DNA of 64,000 nt from Deltaproteobacteria bacterium (GCA_020632715.1 JACKFA010000001.1:992001-1056000), one strand, 5' to 3'; positions 41,560 to 53,435 are shown, numbered from the stretch's first letter. Program-made: numbers and translations. Notes: a model not told the origin generated them from the letters alone.

Positions 41560-42572
41560 TGAACGCCGTCGGCCCCCTCGCCCTCGCCCTCGTCCTCGCC
41601 CTCGCGGCGCCCGGCTGCGGCGACGCCGGCGTCGACGGCGGCTACCGCGGCGAGCCCCTCTTCGCGCTCGGCGGCTGGGTGCAGGTCGAGAACCTCGGCG
41701 CCTTCGTCGCCGGCGACGCCGTGCGGCAGGGGCGCCTCCGGATGGCCCTCCTCTGGGCGGCGCCGAACGGCAACAGCTCGCGCTTCGACGTCGTCTCGTC
41801 GGTCGCCGAGGAGGTCGACGCGAGCGGGGTCTTCCCGGCGCGCTACTCGCTCGCGCTCTACACGCCGCCGGCGGCGTCGCTCGTGCGCGCGGCCGTCTTC
41901 GGCGAGGATCCCGTCGCCATCGGCGTCCTCGTGGCCTTCCTCGACCGCGACGGCGACGGGCGCTGGCAGGCCGGCCTCGACCCGCTCGTGGGCGCCGTCC
42001 TCGGCAGGGCCATCGTGTGGGCGCCCCGCGGGGCGAGCGGCGATCCCTTCGGCGCGCCGCTCCCGCCCGGCTTCAGCCTCGTCGCCGTCGAGGACGACAC
42101 GGGGCGCTGCCTCGAGGGTGGGCGCGCGCTGCTCACGCCGGTCGACGCCGACGCGGACCTCGCCCTCACCGGCGAGGGCGTCGTCGAGGCCGCGCTCGAC
42201 CTCGACTGCGACGGGCAAGCCCTCGAGTGGCTCGCCTTCTGCCCGCCGCTCGAGGTGGTGCGCGACGCGTGCGAGCCCGGGGAGGGCATCGACCCCGGCG
42301 GGGGCGTCGATTGCGGGCTCTGCGTGCCGTTCCTCGCGCCGCCGGGCGATGATCCGGCCGCCTGCGACGCTTGGCTCGGCGAGTGCCTGAGCCACGCCCC
42401 CGCCCCGGACTGCGAGCTCGAGTGGCGCGCGTGCCGCGGCGAAGACGGCGATCCGGCCCTCGTCTGCGGCGATCCCGCCTGCCTCTGCGAGGAGGTCTTC
42501 CGCGCCTGCCTCGAGGGGGGCGGCGAACCGCCCGAATGCCAAGCCCGGCGCGAGGTGTGCCTCACTTTTTAG
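41559..42572 (+). CDS. Lipoprotein with C-terminal twin C-x6-C repeats
   Basis: 337-residue lipoprotein (lipobox LAAPGC, Cys about 21), last gene of the sigma/caspase operon. Residues about 30-210 are a beta-rich domain without recognised family: GGWVQVENLGAFVAGD, ARYSLALYTPPAAS, VAFLDRDGDGRWQAG (calcium-loop-like DRDGDGRW) and DLDCDGQALEWLAF. The C-terminal 80 residues hold two copies of the paired motif seen in the first lipoprotein: CDAWLGEC/CELEWRAC and CEEVFRAC/CQARREVC. Starting at ATG 41559 inside the caspase stop codon, it is translationally coupled. The shared module suggests that both lipoproteins assemble with each other or with the secreted caspase-like protein. Confidence 0.85.
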   Translation: MNAVGPLALALVLALAAPGCGDAGVDGGYRGEPLFALGGWVQVENLGAFVAGDAVRQGRLRMALLWAAPNGNSSRFDVVSSVAEEVDASGVFPARYSLALYTPPAASLVRAAVFGEDPVAIGVLVAFLDRDGDGRWQAGLDPLVGAVLGRAIVWAPRGASGDPFGAPLPPGFSLVAVEDDTGRCLEGGRALLTPVDADADLALTGEGVVEAALDLDCDGQALEWLAFCPPLEVVRDACEPGEGIDPGGGVDCGLCVPFLAPPGDDPAACDAWLGECLSHAPAPDCELEWRACRGEDGDPALVCGDPACLCEEVFRACLEGGGEPPECQARREVCLTF

Positions 42573-42675
42573 AACGCTGTGAAAAATCTCAAGCGCGCTG
42601 CAGACAGTTCCGTAGTAGGTTGTAGACATCTCATCACGATCACACGGAACCGCCTCGACTCGCTCGGAGCCCGTC

Positions 42676-43545
42676 ATGCGCGCCTTCCCCCTCCGCTCGG
42701 GCGCACGAATCCCCGCCGTCGGCGTCGCCCTCGCGCCGTCCGCCGACGCGCTCTTCGCCCACGCCCGCGCAGCGCTCCTCGCCGGCGCCCCCCGCCTCGA
42801 CGGCAGCGGCGCCGTCGCGAGCGCGCGGGAGCTCGCCCGGGCCCTCGACGACCACGGCGACTGCGGTCACGCCGGCGCCGACGGCGCGGACGGCTGCCCG
42901 TTCGTCAGCTGGCGCCTCGCCACGGTCGACGCCGCCGAGCCGCGGCGCGCCGTGAGCGCCCTGCACGCCGTCCTGGCCGCCCTCCCCGTCGATCGCCTCG
43001 ACCTGGTGCTCGTCCCATGGGTCGCGAGCGGTCACGGCGCGCACGGCCCCGCGATCGTCTCCATCGGCGCCACGCTCAGCGCGCTCCGCGCCGATGGCCG
43101 CGCCGCCGCGGTCGGCGTCATCGACGCCCCGGCCCGCGCGCTCGACGTGCTCGCCCGCGCCGGCCTCCTCCCCGACGTCGTCGAGGCGGCGCTCGACCCA
43201 CGGCACCCCGCCGCGGCGCTCGTCGCGGCGTGCAGCGAGCGCGACGTCCACCTGACGGCCAGCGCGCCGCTCGGCCCCGACGTCCACTTCGACGGGAACG
43301 GCCGCGCCCACGGCGGGATCCTCGACCACCCCGTCGTCCGCGAGGTCGCCGATCGCCTGGCCGTGAGCCCCGCGCAGGCCCTGCTCGCGTGGAACCTGAC
43401 CCGCGGCGTCTCGGTGTCGTCGCCCGCGGCGACGCCGGCCAAGATCCTGCGCCACCTCGACACGCCGCACGTCGTGCTCGCGCGCGCCGACGTCGCCGCG
43501 CTCGACACGCTCGCCGGCGGTCGGGCCCAGGCCGCGGTCGCCTGA
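42676..43545 (+). CDS. Aldo/keto-reductase-fold protein without the catalytic tetrad
   Basis: 289-residue protein that follows the aldo/keto reductase pattern along its length: LRSGARIPAVGVAL, ALLAGAPRLDGSG, LDLVLVPW, LSALRADGRAAAVGVIDAP, LDPRHPAAALVAACSERDVHLTASAPLG and SPAQALLAWNLTRGVSV. Of the catalytic tetrad only Asp42 is kept; by my alignment the Tyr position is Val47, the Lys position Arg80 and the His position Pro114. NADPH-dependent reduction is therefore unlikely and a binding or regulatory role is more plausible. Three Cys and several His occur at about residues 63-74 (GDCGHAGADGADGCP). ATG 42676 follows CGGAG. Convergent with the RND pump gene. The 42573-42675 leader is relatively AT-rich but shows no clear promoter. 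Confidence 0.75.
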   Translation: MRAFPLRSGARIPAVGVALAPSADALFAHARAALLAGAPRLDGSGAVASARELARALDDHGDCGHAGADGADGCPFVSWRLATVDAAEPRRAVSALHAVLAALPVDRLDLVLVPWVASGHGAHGPAIVSIGATLSALRADGRAAAVGVIDAPARALDVLARAGLLPDVVEAALDPRHPAAALVAACSERDVHLTASAPLGPDVHFDGNGRAHGGILDHPVVREVADRLAVSPAQALLAWNLTRGVSVSSPAATPAKILRHLDTPHVVLARADVAALDTLAGGRAQAAVA

Positions 43546-43551
43546 CCGTCG

Positions 43552-46694
<3,143 letters not shown>

Positions 46695-46698
<4 letters not shown>

Positions 46699-47963
46699 GG
46701 CGAGGCCTCGCGGGGCGCGGCGCCGTCGCCGCCGTCGTCGGCGAAGACGTCGGCGGTGAGCTTGATGGGGGCGCCGTCGGCGAGGTCGGTGTGGCCGCTC
46801 ACGAGGACGCGCGCGCCCTCGGGGAGGGCGCCGCCCGCGTCGAGGGCGAGGCGGTCGCCGTCGCGCGCGAGCACGGCGGCCGGGACCCAGCGGGCGCTGT
46901 CGCCGTCGGCCACGAAGACGCCCGTGCGCATGTCGCCGGTCTCGGCGTCGGCGCGCGTCACGAGCGCCGACGACGCGACGAGCGGGGCGTCGCTCACCGA
47001 GCGCTTCGCGAGCAGGACCTCGCAGAACATGCCGGGGAGCCAGGCGGGAGGCGGGTCCTCGACCACCCCCTCGGCGGCGACGACGCGCCGCTCGCGCCGC
47101 ACCTCGCCCGCGACGCCCGTCAGGCGCGCGTGGAACTGGCGCTCGCCGGTCGTGGCGGAGCGCACGTCGACGCCGCCCGCGGCGCGGAGCTCCTCGACGG
47201 CCTCGGAGGCCACCTCGAAGCTGACGCGGAGCGGGGCGCGGGCGACGAGCCGCACGACCGGGCTCCCGACCGAGACGTAGGCGCCGGGATCGACGCTGCG
47301 CTGGGCGACGACGCCGGCGAACGGCGCCTTGATCGTGCTCTCGGCGACGCGCCGCTCGAGGACGTCGGCGTTGGCGTCGGCCTCGACCCCCTGCGCCTCA
47401 GCGACCCGCACGGCGGCGACGGCCGCGTCGACCGCGGAGCGGCGGGCCTCGACCTCCTGCTCGGCGATGATCCCCTTCTTCGCGAGCTCGTTCGCGCGCG
47501 CGAGCTCCCGGCGGGCGGCGGTGAGGTCGACGCGGGCGCGGCGCGCGGCGGCGCCGGCGGCGGCGGTGGTGGCGCGGGCGGCCTCGAGCTGGGCCGAGAG
47601 CTCGACGGTGTCGACCTCGGCGAGCACGTCCCCCTTCGCGACGGCGTCGCCCACGCGCACGCGCACCTCGGCGAGGCGACCGACGACGAGGGAGGTGATG
47701 TCGGCGGCGTCTGCGGAGAGCTCGCCCGGCCAGACGGCGCGCTCGACGAGCGGGCCGTGCTCGACCGGGGCGGCGGAGACGGGGATCGCGCGGGCGCCGC
47801 GCGCGGGGGGGCCGGTGGGGCCGGCGTCGCCCCGGGGGAGGACGAACCAGACGACCACGGCGGCGGCGGCGGCGACGACGGCGACCCAGGCGAGCGCGCG
47901 TCCGCGGCTCGCGGTCGGGGTGGGGCGGTGGGCGTCGGCGAGGGCTGGGATGCGTTCGTCCAT
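46695..47963 (-). CDS. RND periplasmic adaptor (membrane fusion protein)
   Basis: 422-residue adaptor linking the RND pump to an outer-membrane channel. Single N-terminal membrane anchor (about 22-43, ALAWVAVVAAAAAVVVWFVL). Then a lipoyl half-motif (GRLAEVRVRVGDAVAKGDVLAEVD), an alpha-hairpin coiled coil (about 120-190, ARATTAAAGAAARRARVDLT onward), the second lipoyl half (STIKAPFAGVVAQRSVDPGAYVSVG), beta-barrel and membrane-proximal domain (VLVSGHTDLADGAPIKL). Two His-free acidic tail segments end the protein. ATG 47963-47961. First gene of the two-gene efflux operon; divergent from the GST gene with about 100 bases between. Confidence 0.93.
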
Positions 47964-48066
47964 CGGCCGTTCATAGTGGCCACAGCTTCTCGGTCAAGGC
48001 CAGATGTGGGAGACCGGATCCGTCGTCGACGCCGTCGTCGACGCGCCGGACGAGGAGCGAAGAGAG

Positions 48067-49014
48067 ATGGGCAAGCTCGTGGAGGGGACCTGGAAGGACG
48101 TCGGCTACGAGCACGACGATGGCCGCTTCAAGCGCGACGAGAGCGCGTTCCGCGCGTTCGTGGGGGAGGACGATCGCTTCCCGGTGGCGCGCGATCGCTA
48201 CCGCCTCTACGTGTCGCTCGCGTGTCCGTGGGCGCACCGGACGCTGGTCGCGCGGGCGCTGCTCGGGCTCGAGGAGGCGATCCCCGTGACGGTGGTCGAT
48301 CCGCTGATGCTCGAGCGCGGCTGGACGTTCTCGGAGGAGCGCCCGGATCCGCTCTACGGCGCGAGCGCGCTGTATGAGCTCTACCAGCGCGCGAAGGCCG
48401 ACTACAGCGGGCGCGTCACGGTGCCGGTGCTCTGGGACACGGCGCGCGAGACCATCGTGAACAACGAGTCCGCCGAGATCCTGCGCATGCTGAACGGGCC
48501 GCTGAAGGCGCTCGGCCGGGGCGCGCCGCTCGACCTCTACCCGGAGGCGCTCCGGGGCGAGATCGACGCGGTGAACGACCGCGTCTACGACACGGTGAAC
48601 AACGGCGTGTACAAGGCCGGCTTCGCGGGGACGCAGGAGGCCTACGACGAGGCCGTGGGCGAGCTCTTCGCCACCCTGGACTGGCTCGAGGCGCGGCTCG
48701 ACGGCCACGAGTGGCTCGTCGGCGACCGGCTCACCGAGGCGGACATCCGCCTCTGGACGACGCTCGTCCGCTTCGATCCCGTCTACCACGTGCACTTCAA
48801 GTGCAACGTGCGGCGGCTCGTCGACTACCCGCGCCTCTGGGCGCTCACACGCCGCCTCTACGCCGAGGACGGCGTCGCGGCCACGGTCGACCTCGACTAC
48901 ACGAAGACGCACTACTACGGGAGCCACCGCTTCCTGAACCCGAAGGGGATCGTCCCGCGCGGGCCGGCGGTGACGGTCGTCACCCCGGAAGGGGCGGCGG
49001 CGCGACCCGGGTGA
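48067..49014 (+). CDS. Glutathionyl-hydroquinone reductase (Xi-class GST)
   Basis: 315-residue cytoplasmic enzyme of the YqjG/ECM4 family, which reduces glutathionyl-hydroquinones. The catalytic Cys53 lies in VSLACPWAHRTLVARALLGLE, diagnostic of the class. Further family words: VPVLWDTARETIVNNESAEILRML, NNGVYKAGFAGTQEAYD, LVGDRLTEADIRLWTTLVRFDPVYHVHFKCN and DYTKTHYYGSHRFLNPKGIVPRGP. ATG 48067 is chosen (GGAG upstream; the family begins MGKLVEG); an in-frame ATG 63 bases upstream adds a non-conserved stretch. Divergent from the efflux operon, hinting at a shared detoxification theme. Confidence 0.93.
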   Translation: MGKLVEGTWKDVGYEHDDGRFKRDESAFRAFVGEDDRFPVARDRYRLYVSLACPWAHRTLVARALLGLEEAIPVTVVDPLMLERGWTFSEERPDPLYGASALYELYQRAKADYSGRVTVPVLWDTARETIVNNESAEILRMLNGPLKALGRGAPLDLYPEALRGEIDAVNDRVYDTVNNGVYKAGFAGTQEAYDEAVGELFATLDWLEARLDGHEWLVGDRLTEADIRLWTTLVRFDPVYHVHFKCNVRRLVDYPRLWALTRRLYAEDGVAATVDLDYTKTHYYGSHRFLNPKGIVPRGPAVTVVTPEGAAARPG

Positions 49015-49090
49015 CGCAGGCCGGGCCGACGTCGGCGTGAGCGCGCTGAGCGGGCTCGTCAAGGCCCCCGCGATGGGCGATGATCGGACC

Positions 49091-50122
49091 ATGGCCCGTG
49101 TCATGCTGACGAGCGTCTCCGAGGGACGCTGCCCCGACGATCACGAGGACCTCGTGCCGCTCATGCGCATGCGGCGCTGTGCCACGACCGATCGCTTCGG
49201 CGTCCACGAGATCGTGACCCGCGCGGACGACGCCGACATCGTGCTCTTCGTGGAGTATCGGGGCCCTGGGCTCTACCAGGCGGGGCTGAGGCGGCACCCG
49301 CTCGTCCGCGAGGACGGCGCGCGCTGCTTCTGCTTCTGCTCGATCGACCAGGTCGTCCCGTTCATGCCGGGGATCTACGCGTCGCTCCCCGAGCACCGCT
49401 ACGACCCGAGCCGGCACCGCTCTGGGCACTACGTGCGCGGTCTCTTCCGACCGGCGCCCCCGTACGCCGGGCCGCTCGATGGTGACGCGCGGTGGCTCGC
49501 GTCGTTCCGCGGGAGCCTCGCGACGCACCGCGTCAGGCGCGAGCTCGCGCGGGTAGCGGCGGGGCCGCGGATCCTCGTCGAGGACAGCGAGGCGAAGCGG
49601 AGGTGGGGCGCCAACGGGAACCTGTACATGGGGTACACGGGCGACGTTGTGAGCGACTACTTCGGGCTCATCGACGCGAGCGCGTTCGCGCTGTGCCCTC
49701 GCGGCTACGGGGCGTCGTCGATGCGGCTCTTCGAGGCGATGTCGCGCGGGCGCGCGCCCGTCATCGTGGGGGACGCGTGGGTCGCGCCCGAAGGGCCGGA
49801 CTGGGGCGCGTTCAGCGTGCGCGTCGCCGAGCGGGACGTGGCGCGGCTGCCGAGCATACTGGCCGAGCGCGAGCCGGAGGCGCGGGCGATGGGGATCCGG
49901 GCGCGCGAGGCGTGGGAGGCGTGGTTCTCGGAGGAAGCGTCGTTCCACCGTGTCGTGGGCTGGTGCGAGGAGCTCGCGGCGGCTCGGCGGGCGACGGAGC
50001 CCGCGCGACGCTGGCTCGCCTACGGGCGGCTCGTCGACGAGGACGTGCTCGCCATGCGCCTCCGTAGCTATCGCGGCCGGCTGCGGCGGCTGGCGCGGAA
50101 GGTGCGGAAGGCGCTCCGCTGA
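49091..50122 (+). CDS. Exostosin-like (GT47-type) glycosyltransferase
   Basis: About 343 residues. The C-terminal half matches the exostosin family: ASFRGSLATHRVRRELA, YFGLIDASAFALCPRGYGASSMRLFEAMSRGRAPVIVGDAWVAPEGPDW, the last being the nucleotide-sugar-binding block. The N-terminal half (DIVLFVEYRGPGLYQAGL, HPLVREDGARCFCFCSID) is looser. Start is uncertain: ATG 49091 (MARVMLTSVSEG) fits the fold best; ATG 49073 or GTG 49037 would add 6 or 18 residues. A basic C-terminus (LRRLARKVRKALR) may be membrane-associating. Likely transfers a sugar to a cell-surface polysaccharide or glycolipid. It is convergent with the sulfotransferase-like gene. Confidence 0.85.
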   Translation: MARVMLTSVSEGRCPDDHEDLVPLMRMRRCATTDRFGVHEIVTRADDADIVLFVEYRGPGLYQAGLRRHPLVREDGARCFCFCSIDQVVPFMPGIYASLPEHRYDPSRHRSGHYVRGLFRPAPPYAGPLDGDARWLASFRGSLATHRVRRELARVAAGPRILVEDSEAKRRWGANGNLYMGYTGDVVSDYFGLIDASAFALCPRGYGASSMRLFEAMSRGRAPVIVGDAWVAPEGPDWGAFSVRVAERDVARLPSILAEREPEARAMGIRAREAWEAWFSEEASFHRVVGWCEELAAARRATEPARRWLAYGRLVDEDVLAMRLRSYRGRLRRLARKVRKALR

Positions 50123-50133
50123 CGCGGCTCGGG

Positions 50134-50985
50134 TCAGGGGCGCAGCGCCTGGGTCCCGGGGATGAGGCCGAAGGCGCGCTCGGCGAGATCGTGGAGTTCG
50201 GCGTCCGCGACGAGGGCGCGGAAGCGCGGGTCGTCGGCGAAGCGCTGCCAGCGGTCGAGGACCTTCATCTGGGAGGCCTGCCCGTCGTGGGCGGTGCCGT
50301 CGAAGGAGGAGCCGCCGCCGTAGGTCGAGACGCGGGCCTTGCCCATGTCCGTCGGGGCGAGCCCGAGGCGCTGCGCGAGCTCGGCGCGATACGCGTCGTC
50401 TGAAGCCCAGCGGTTGAAGCTCACGGGCACCTTGTGGTGGAGGGTCGCCGTGTCGCCGAGCCACTCGCCGGCGTAGATCTTCCACTCGCCGACGACCTGA
50501 CGCAGCCGGTCCAAGCTCTCGCGCTTCCACTGGAGGCGGCTCGCCAGCATGTTGAAAGGGTCGCGAAGGATGAGCAGATCGAAGCGCCCAACCGCTGGTC
50601 CCAGCCACTTCAGGCGCTGCCGTCCAACGCTGTCCATCGTGATGGTGAGGAGGCTCTGATCCTCGTAGTTGTAGACGATGGCACCGAGTCCGCCGGTCTT
50701 CTCTCCGGGGCGCCAGTTCCACTCGCGCTGGCGGGTGCGGTTCGGGCGCGTCGCGGGGTAGGCCTCGTTCAGGAACAGGACGGGGCCGAGGTGATCGGCG
50801 ATGAGCCACTCGATGATGGCGTGGTTCCCAGAGCGCCGGAGACCGATGACCGCGACGTCGTTCTTCCGCTCTCGCCGCAGGAGCTCGCGGAAGCGGAGCT
50901 CCATTTGCAGGCGCACCGTCGTCGTCCGGGCCCTGTACAACGCCGCGCGCCCGAGGCGCTCGGCCTCGTCCCACCATCCACTCAC
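50134..50985 (-). CDS. Sulfotransferase-like P-loop protein
   Basis: About 283 residues, resembling PAPS-dependent sulfotransferases. The PAPS 5'-phosphosulfate loop is GLRRSGNHAIIEWL near residue 45; a second motif LLILRDPFNMLASRLQWKRES (3'-phosphate binding, RDP then Ser) lies near residue 150. KVPVSFNRWASDDAYR and a C-terminal GGGSSFDGTAHDG also fit the group. Start is GTG 50985: AGGAGA lies 8 bases upstream, whereas the longer frame to 51153 has neither a good site nor plausible sequence. Probably sulfates a cell-surface glycan made with the neighbouring glycosyltransferases. Lower GC than most of the window. Confidence 0.82.
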   Translation of the reverse strand: MSGWWDEAERLGRAALYRARTTTVRLQMELRFRELLRRERKNDVAVIGLRRSGNHAIIEWLIADHLGPVLFLNEAYPATRPNRTRQREWNWRPGEKTGGLGAIVYNYEDQSLLTITMDSVGRQRLKWLGPAVGRFDLLILRDPFNMLASRLQWKRESLDRLRQVVGEWKIYAGEWLGDTATLHHKVPVSFNRWASDDAYRAELAQRLGLAPTDMGKARVSTYGGGSSFDGTAHDGQASQMKVLDRWQRFADDPRFRALVADAELHDLAERAFGLIPGTQALRP

Positions 50986-51160
50986 TTCGACAGTCTCCTG
51001 GGCTCGATCCCTGCCATGTTCCCCGACGCTGAGCCATACGCTCAGCGCCCGCGAGCATCCGCCAAGCCTGGGAGTGGGACAAGCACAACACAGCTGCACG
51101 CTGGATCCCCGGAGGAGGCTCGACATGGCCGGACCTCCAGGCCGCTGATACATTCATGCC

Positions 51161-52015
51161 GTGAGCGCGCTGGACGAGCTGACCACGTACTTCGTGACGA
51201 CGGACCGGGTGACGGCGCCACGAGCCCTGGCGGCGCTCGAGGCGCAGAACCTGCCGCGGCCGATCGAGTTGGTCCGGAATGTGCGTCCGCTGGCGGCCGC
51301 CTACGGCCGTTCGTTAGCGTGCCAGACAGAGTTTTGCGCGATTATAGATGACGATGTCGCGCTGCAGCCGGGCTTCCTCCAGAAGGCGGTGGAGGAGCTG
51401 ATACACGTCCGCCGCAGCCGCCCCGATGTCTTCATACTCGCTGGCATCCACTTCACGGACCGCGACGATCTCATCGCGGGGCGCGGCGTCGCCCTGTACC
51501 ACGTGCCGAGCCTCCGAAAGGTGGGCTTCCCGGATGTGCCCCACGTCGCGAGGAGACAACGGGCCATGGCCGAAGCCATGGGAATGAGCCTCCACGGCTC
51601 TGCCCACGTGGTCGGCGAGCGACTGCGAGGCTCGACCGAAGACATCTACAAGCGCTTCCTGTGGTTTCAGCTCCGGTGGCTCGCGCGCCTCGACCCCTGG
51701 TACCGTCGGTTTCCGCCCTCCCAAACCCTGATCCGCGCCGTCGCGACCAATGATCGTGACCATTGGGCCGCGGCGATGGGGACCATCGACGCGACGCTCG
51801 CGGGCGACGTCCCGACATCCAAGGACGAGCTGTTTCGAGGGCCGCTCGGTGCCACGGTCGACTTCGAGTCCGCGACGGTCGCGCAGTGTCGGCGCCTGGT
51901 CCTCGGCGCGATGCCGCGCTTCGTTCGCGCGTATCTCCCTTCTTTTCTCGGGCTCGCCGCCGAGGAGGCGGCTCGGCAGAGCATGAAAGCCTTCAGGAAG
52001 CTCCGCTCCGGCTGA
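51161..52015 (+). CDS. Glycosyltransferase-like protein (GT-A fold)
   Basis: 284-residue protein that looks like a family-2-type glycosyltransferase: TTYFVTTDRVTAPRALAALEAQ, then the metal/nucleotide motif CAIIDDDVALQPGFLQKAVEEL (DDD) and GVALYHVPSLRKVGF. It has no membrane segment. GTG 51161 has no Shine-Dalgarno; TGATACATT at 51146-51154 is a good extended -10 ending 6 bases before the start, suggesting a leaderless mRNA. The segment 51301-51360 is only about 53% G+C, far below the rest of the window, and codon use includes many A/T-ending codons. This points to horizontal acquisition of the 50-52 kb cluster. Sugar and acceptor unknown. Confidence 0.78.
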   Translation: MSALDELTTYFVTTDRVTAPRALAALEAQNLPRPIELVRNVRPLAAAYGRSLACQTEFCAIIDDDVALQPGFLQKAVEELIHVRRSRPDVFILAGIHFTDRDDLIAGRGVALYHVPSLRKVGFPDVPHVARRQRAMAEAMGMSLHGSAHVVGERLRGSTEDIYKRFLWFQLRWLARLDPWYRRFPPSQTLIRAVATNDRDHWAAAMGTIDATLAGDVPTSKDELFRGPLGATVDFESATVAQCRRLVLGAMPRFVRAYLPSFLGLAAEEAARQSMKAFRKLRSG

Positions 52016-52026
52016 GCCCCCGCCCC

Positions 52027-53346
52027 TCACCACCAGCCGTGGCTCGGCGGCGCCGGCGTCGTCGCGGCGGGCATCGCCTGCGCCGTCGGGAGGTGCGTCG
52101 CGTACGAGTCGACCGCGACGGTCCCGTCCGCGCCGGCGTTGTCGCCGATGATAAAGGTCCGCGCCTTGTCGACGCCGGCCTCGTCGTAGCCGTAGATGTC
52201 CGTCGTCGCGTTCCCGTAGGCCGCCGCGAACACGAGCCCGCCCTCGGCGCCCTGCTCCTTGTCGAGGAACTCGGCCTTGTAGTCGCCGACCCCCGAGTCG
52301 AACGGCAGCGCCTGCCCGTTCGTGTCCGTCAGGTGCACCGCCCCCGCCGGGAAGCCCTGGTCCACGAGCCAACCGCGCGTGATCCCGTTCAGGAAGTCCG
52401 GCCGCCCCGTGAGATACACGACGAGGTAGCCCTTGTCCGCCCACGCCCTCACGACGTCCACGCCGCCCGGCTGCACCGCCGGCACGTAGCTCCCGCTGAA
52501 GAGATCCGCGGCGAGCTCGAGCAGGAGCTCGCTGTCCCCCGTCGTCAGCGTCCCGTCGATGTCGAACACCACCGCGTCCGTCCCCGGCTCCACGACGATC
52601 AGCTCGAACGCCGCCATCGTGTGGTCGCCCTTCACCAGCATCCGCACCGGGTGCCGCCCCACGCCCAGCGCCGCGCTCGCCGGCACCTCGAAGAACACGC
52701 GCCCGCCGTCGTCCTCGACACCCCACACCGTCCCGAGCTCGTCGTTCTCGGTGGTCGTGTAGTCCCCGAGGTGCTCCCACGCGCCGCACCGCGGCTCGCG
52801 CTGCACCCAGATCTCCACGTCCTCGTCGTGCAGATCGCTGTCGAGCGCGCCGTAGGCGAACTTCCCGACGAGCCGCTGCGGCTGCCCCGCCGCCACCACC
52901 ACGTCCTGCCCACGGTGGTTCGCCGCCCCCTGGATGAGCACGAGCGGCGTCGCCACCGAGTGCCGCCACGGCGTCGTCGCCCCCGTCGGCGCGAACGGCA
53001 GGTCCGCCTGCCCCGCGCACGGATCGGTCGCGGTCGTCGCGTCGCTCACGTCGACGCTCGCTGTGTCCTCGCCCGTCTCCGTGTCGGCGACCGCGGTGTC
53101 CGCGGTGTCCTCGGGAGCGACCGTGTCCGCCGTGTCGGCGACGATCGTGTCCGCGATCACCGTGTCCGCCACGACCGTGTCCGGCGCGACCGTGTCCGCG
53201 CCGGCGCCGGTGTCGTCGCCTCCGCCGGTGTCGACAGGGATCGCGTCCGCCGCGTCGCCGCCGACGGTCCCGAGGGTCTCGTCACCGCACCCGCCGTGGC
53301 CGACGAGCGCGACGACCGCCAGGAAGGCCCAGGTCCTGCGAGTCAT
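52027..53346 (-). CDS. Lipoprotein with LNS2/lipin-like HAD phosphatase domain
   Basis: 439-residue exported protein. ATG 53346 begins a signal peptide ending in a lipobox-like GHGGC (Cys about 20). Residues about 30-95 are a low-complexity Asp/Thr/Val/Ala stretch built on ADTV repeats. A beta-rich domain (about 100-245) follows. The C-terminal 180 residues resemble the LNS2 (lipin/Ned1/Smp2) HAD domain: VVFDIDGTLTTGDSE with catalytic Asp262 and Asp264 (DxDGT, the lipin signature), LVVYLTGRPDFLNGITRGWL (motif II Thr), DYKAEFLD (Lys) and IIGDNAGADG (Asp). This suggests a surface phosphatidate phosphatase-like enzyme. Convergent with the preceding glycosyltransferase gene, 11 bases apart. Confidence 0.88.
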   Translation of the reverse strand: MTRRTWAFLAVVALVGHGGCGDETLGTVGGDAADAIPVDTGGGDDTGAGADTVAPDTVVADTVIADTIVADTADTVAPEDTADTAVADTETGEDTASVDVSDATTATDPCAGQADLPFAPTGATTPWRHSVATPLVLIQGAANHRGQDVVVAAGQPQRLVGKFAYGALDSDLHDEDVEIWVQREPRCGAWEHLGDYTTTENDELGTVWGVEDDGGRVFFEVPASAALGVGRHPVRMLVKGDHTMAAFELIVVEPGTDAVVFDIDGTLTTGDSELLLELAADLFSGSYVPAVQPGGVDVVRAWADKGYLVVYLTGRPDFLNGITRGWLVDQGFPAGAVHLTDTNGQALPFDSGVGDYKAEFLDKEQGAEGGLVFAAAYGNATTDIYGYDEAGVDKARTFIIGDNAGADGTVAVDSYATHLPTAQAMPAATTPAPPSHGWW

Positions 53347-53435
53347 GCGCGAGAGGATGGGCGCCCCGGCCCGACGACGCAAGCGCTGTGACAAAGCCGC
53401 GACGATCGGCACGCCCACCCGCCCGCGCCGCGCGC

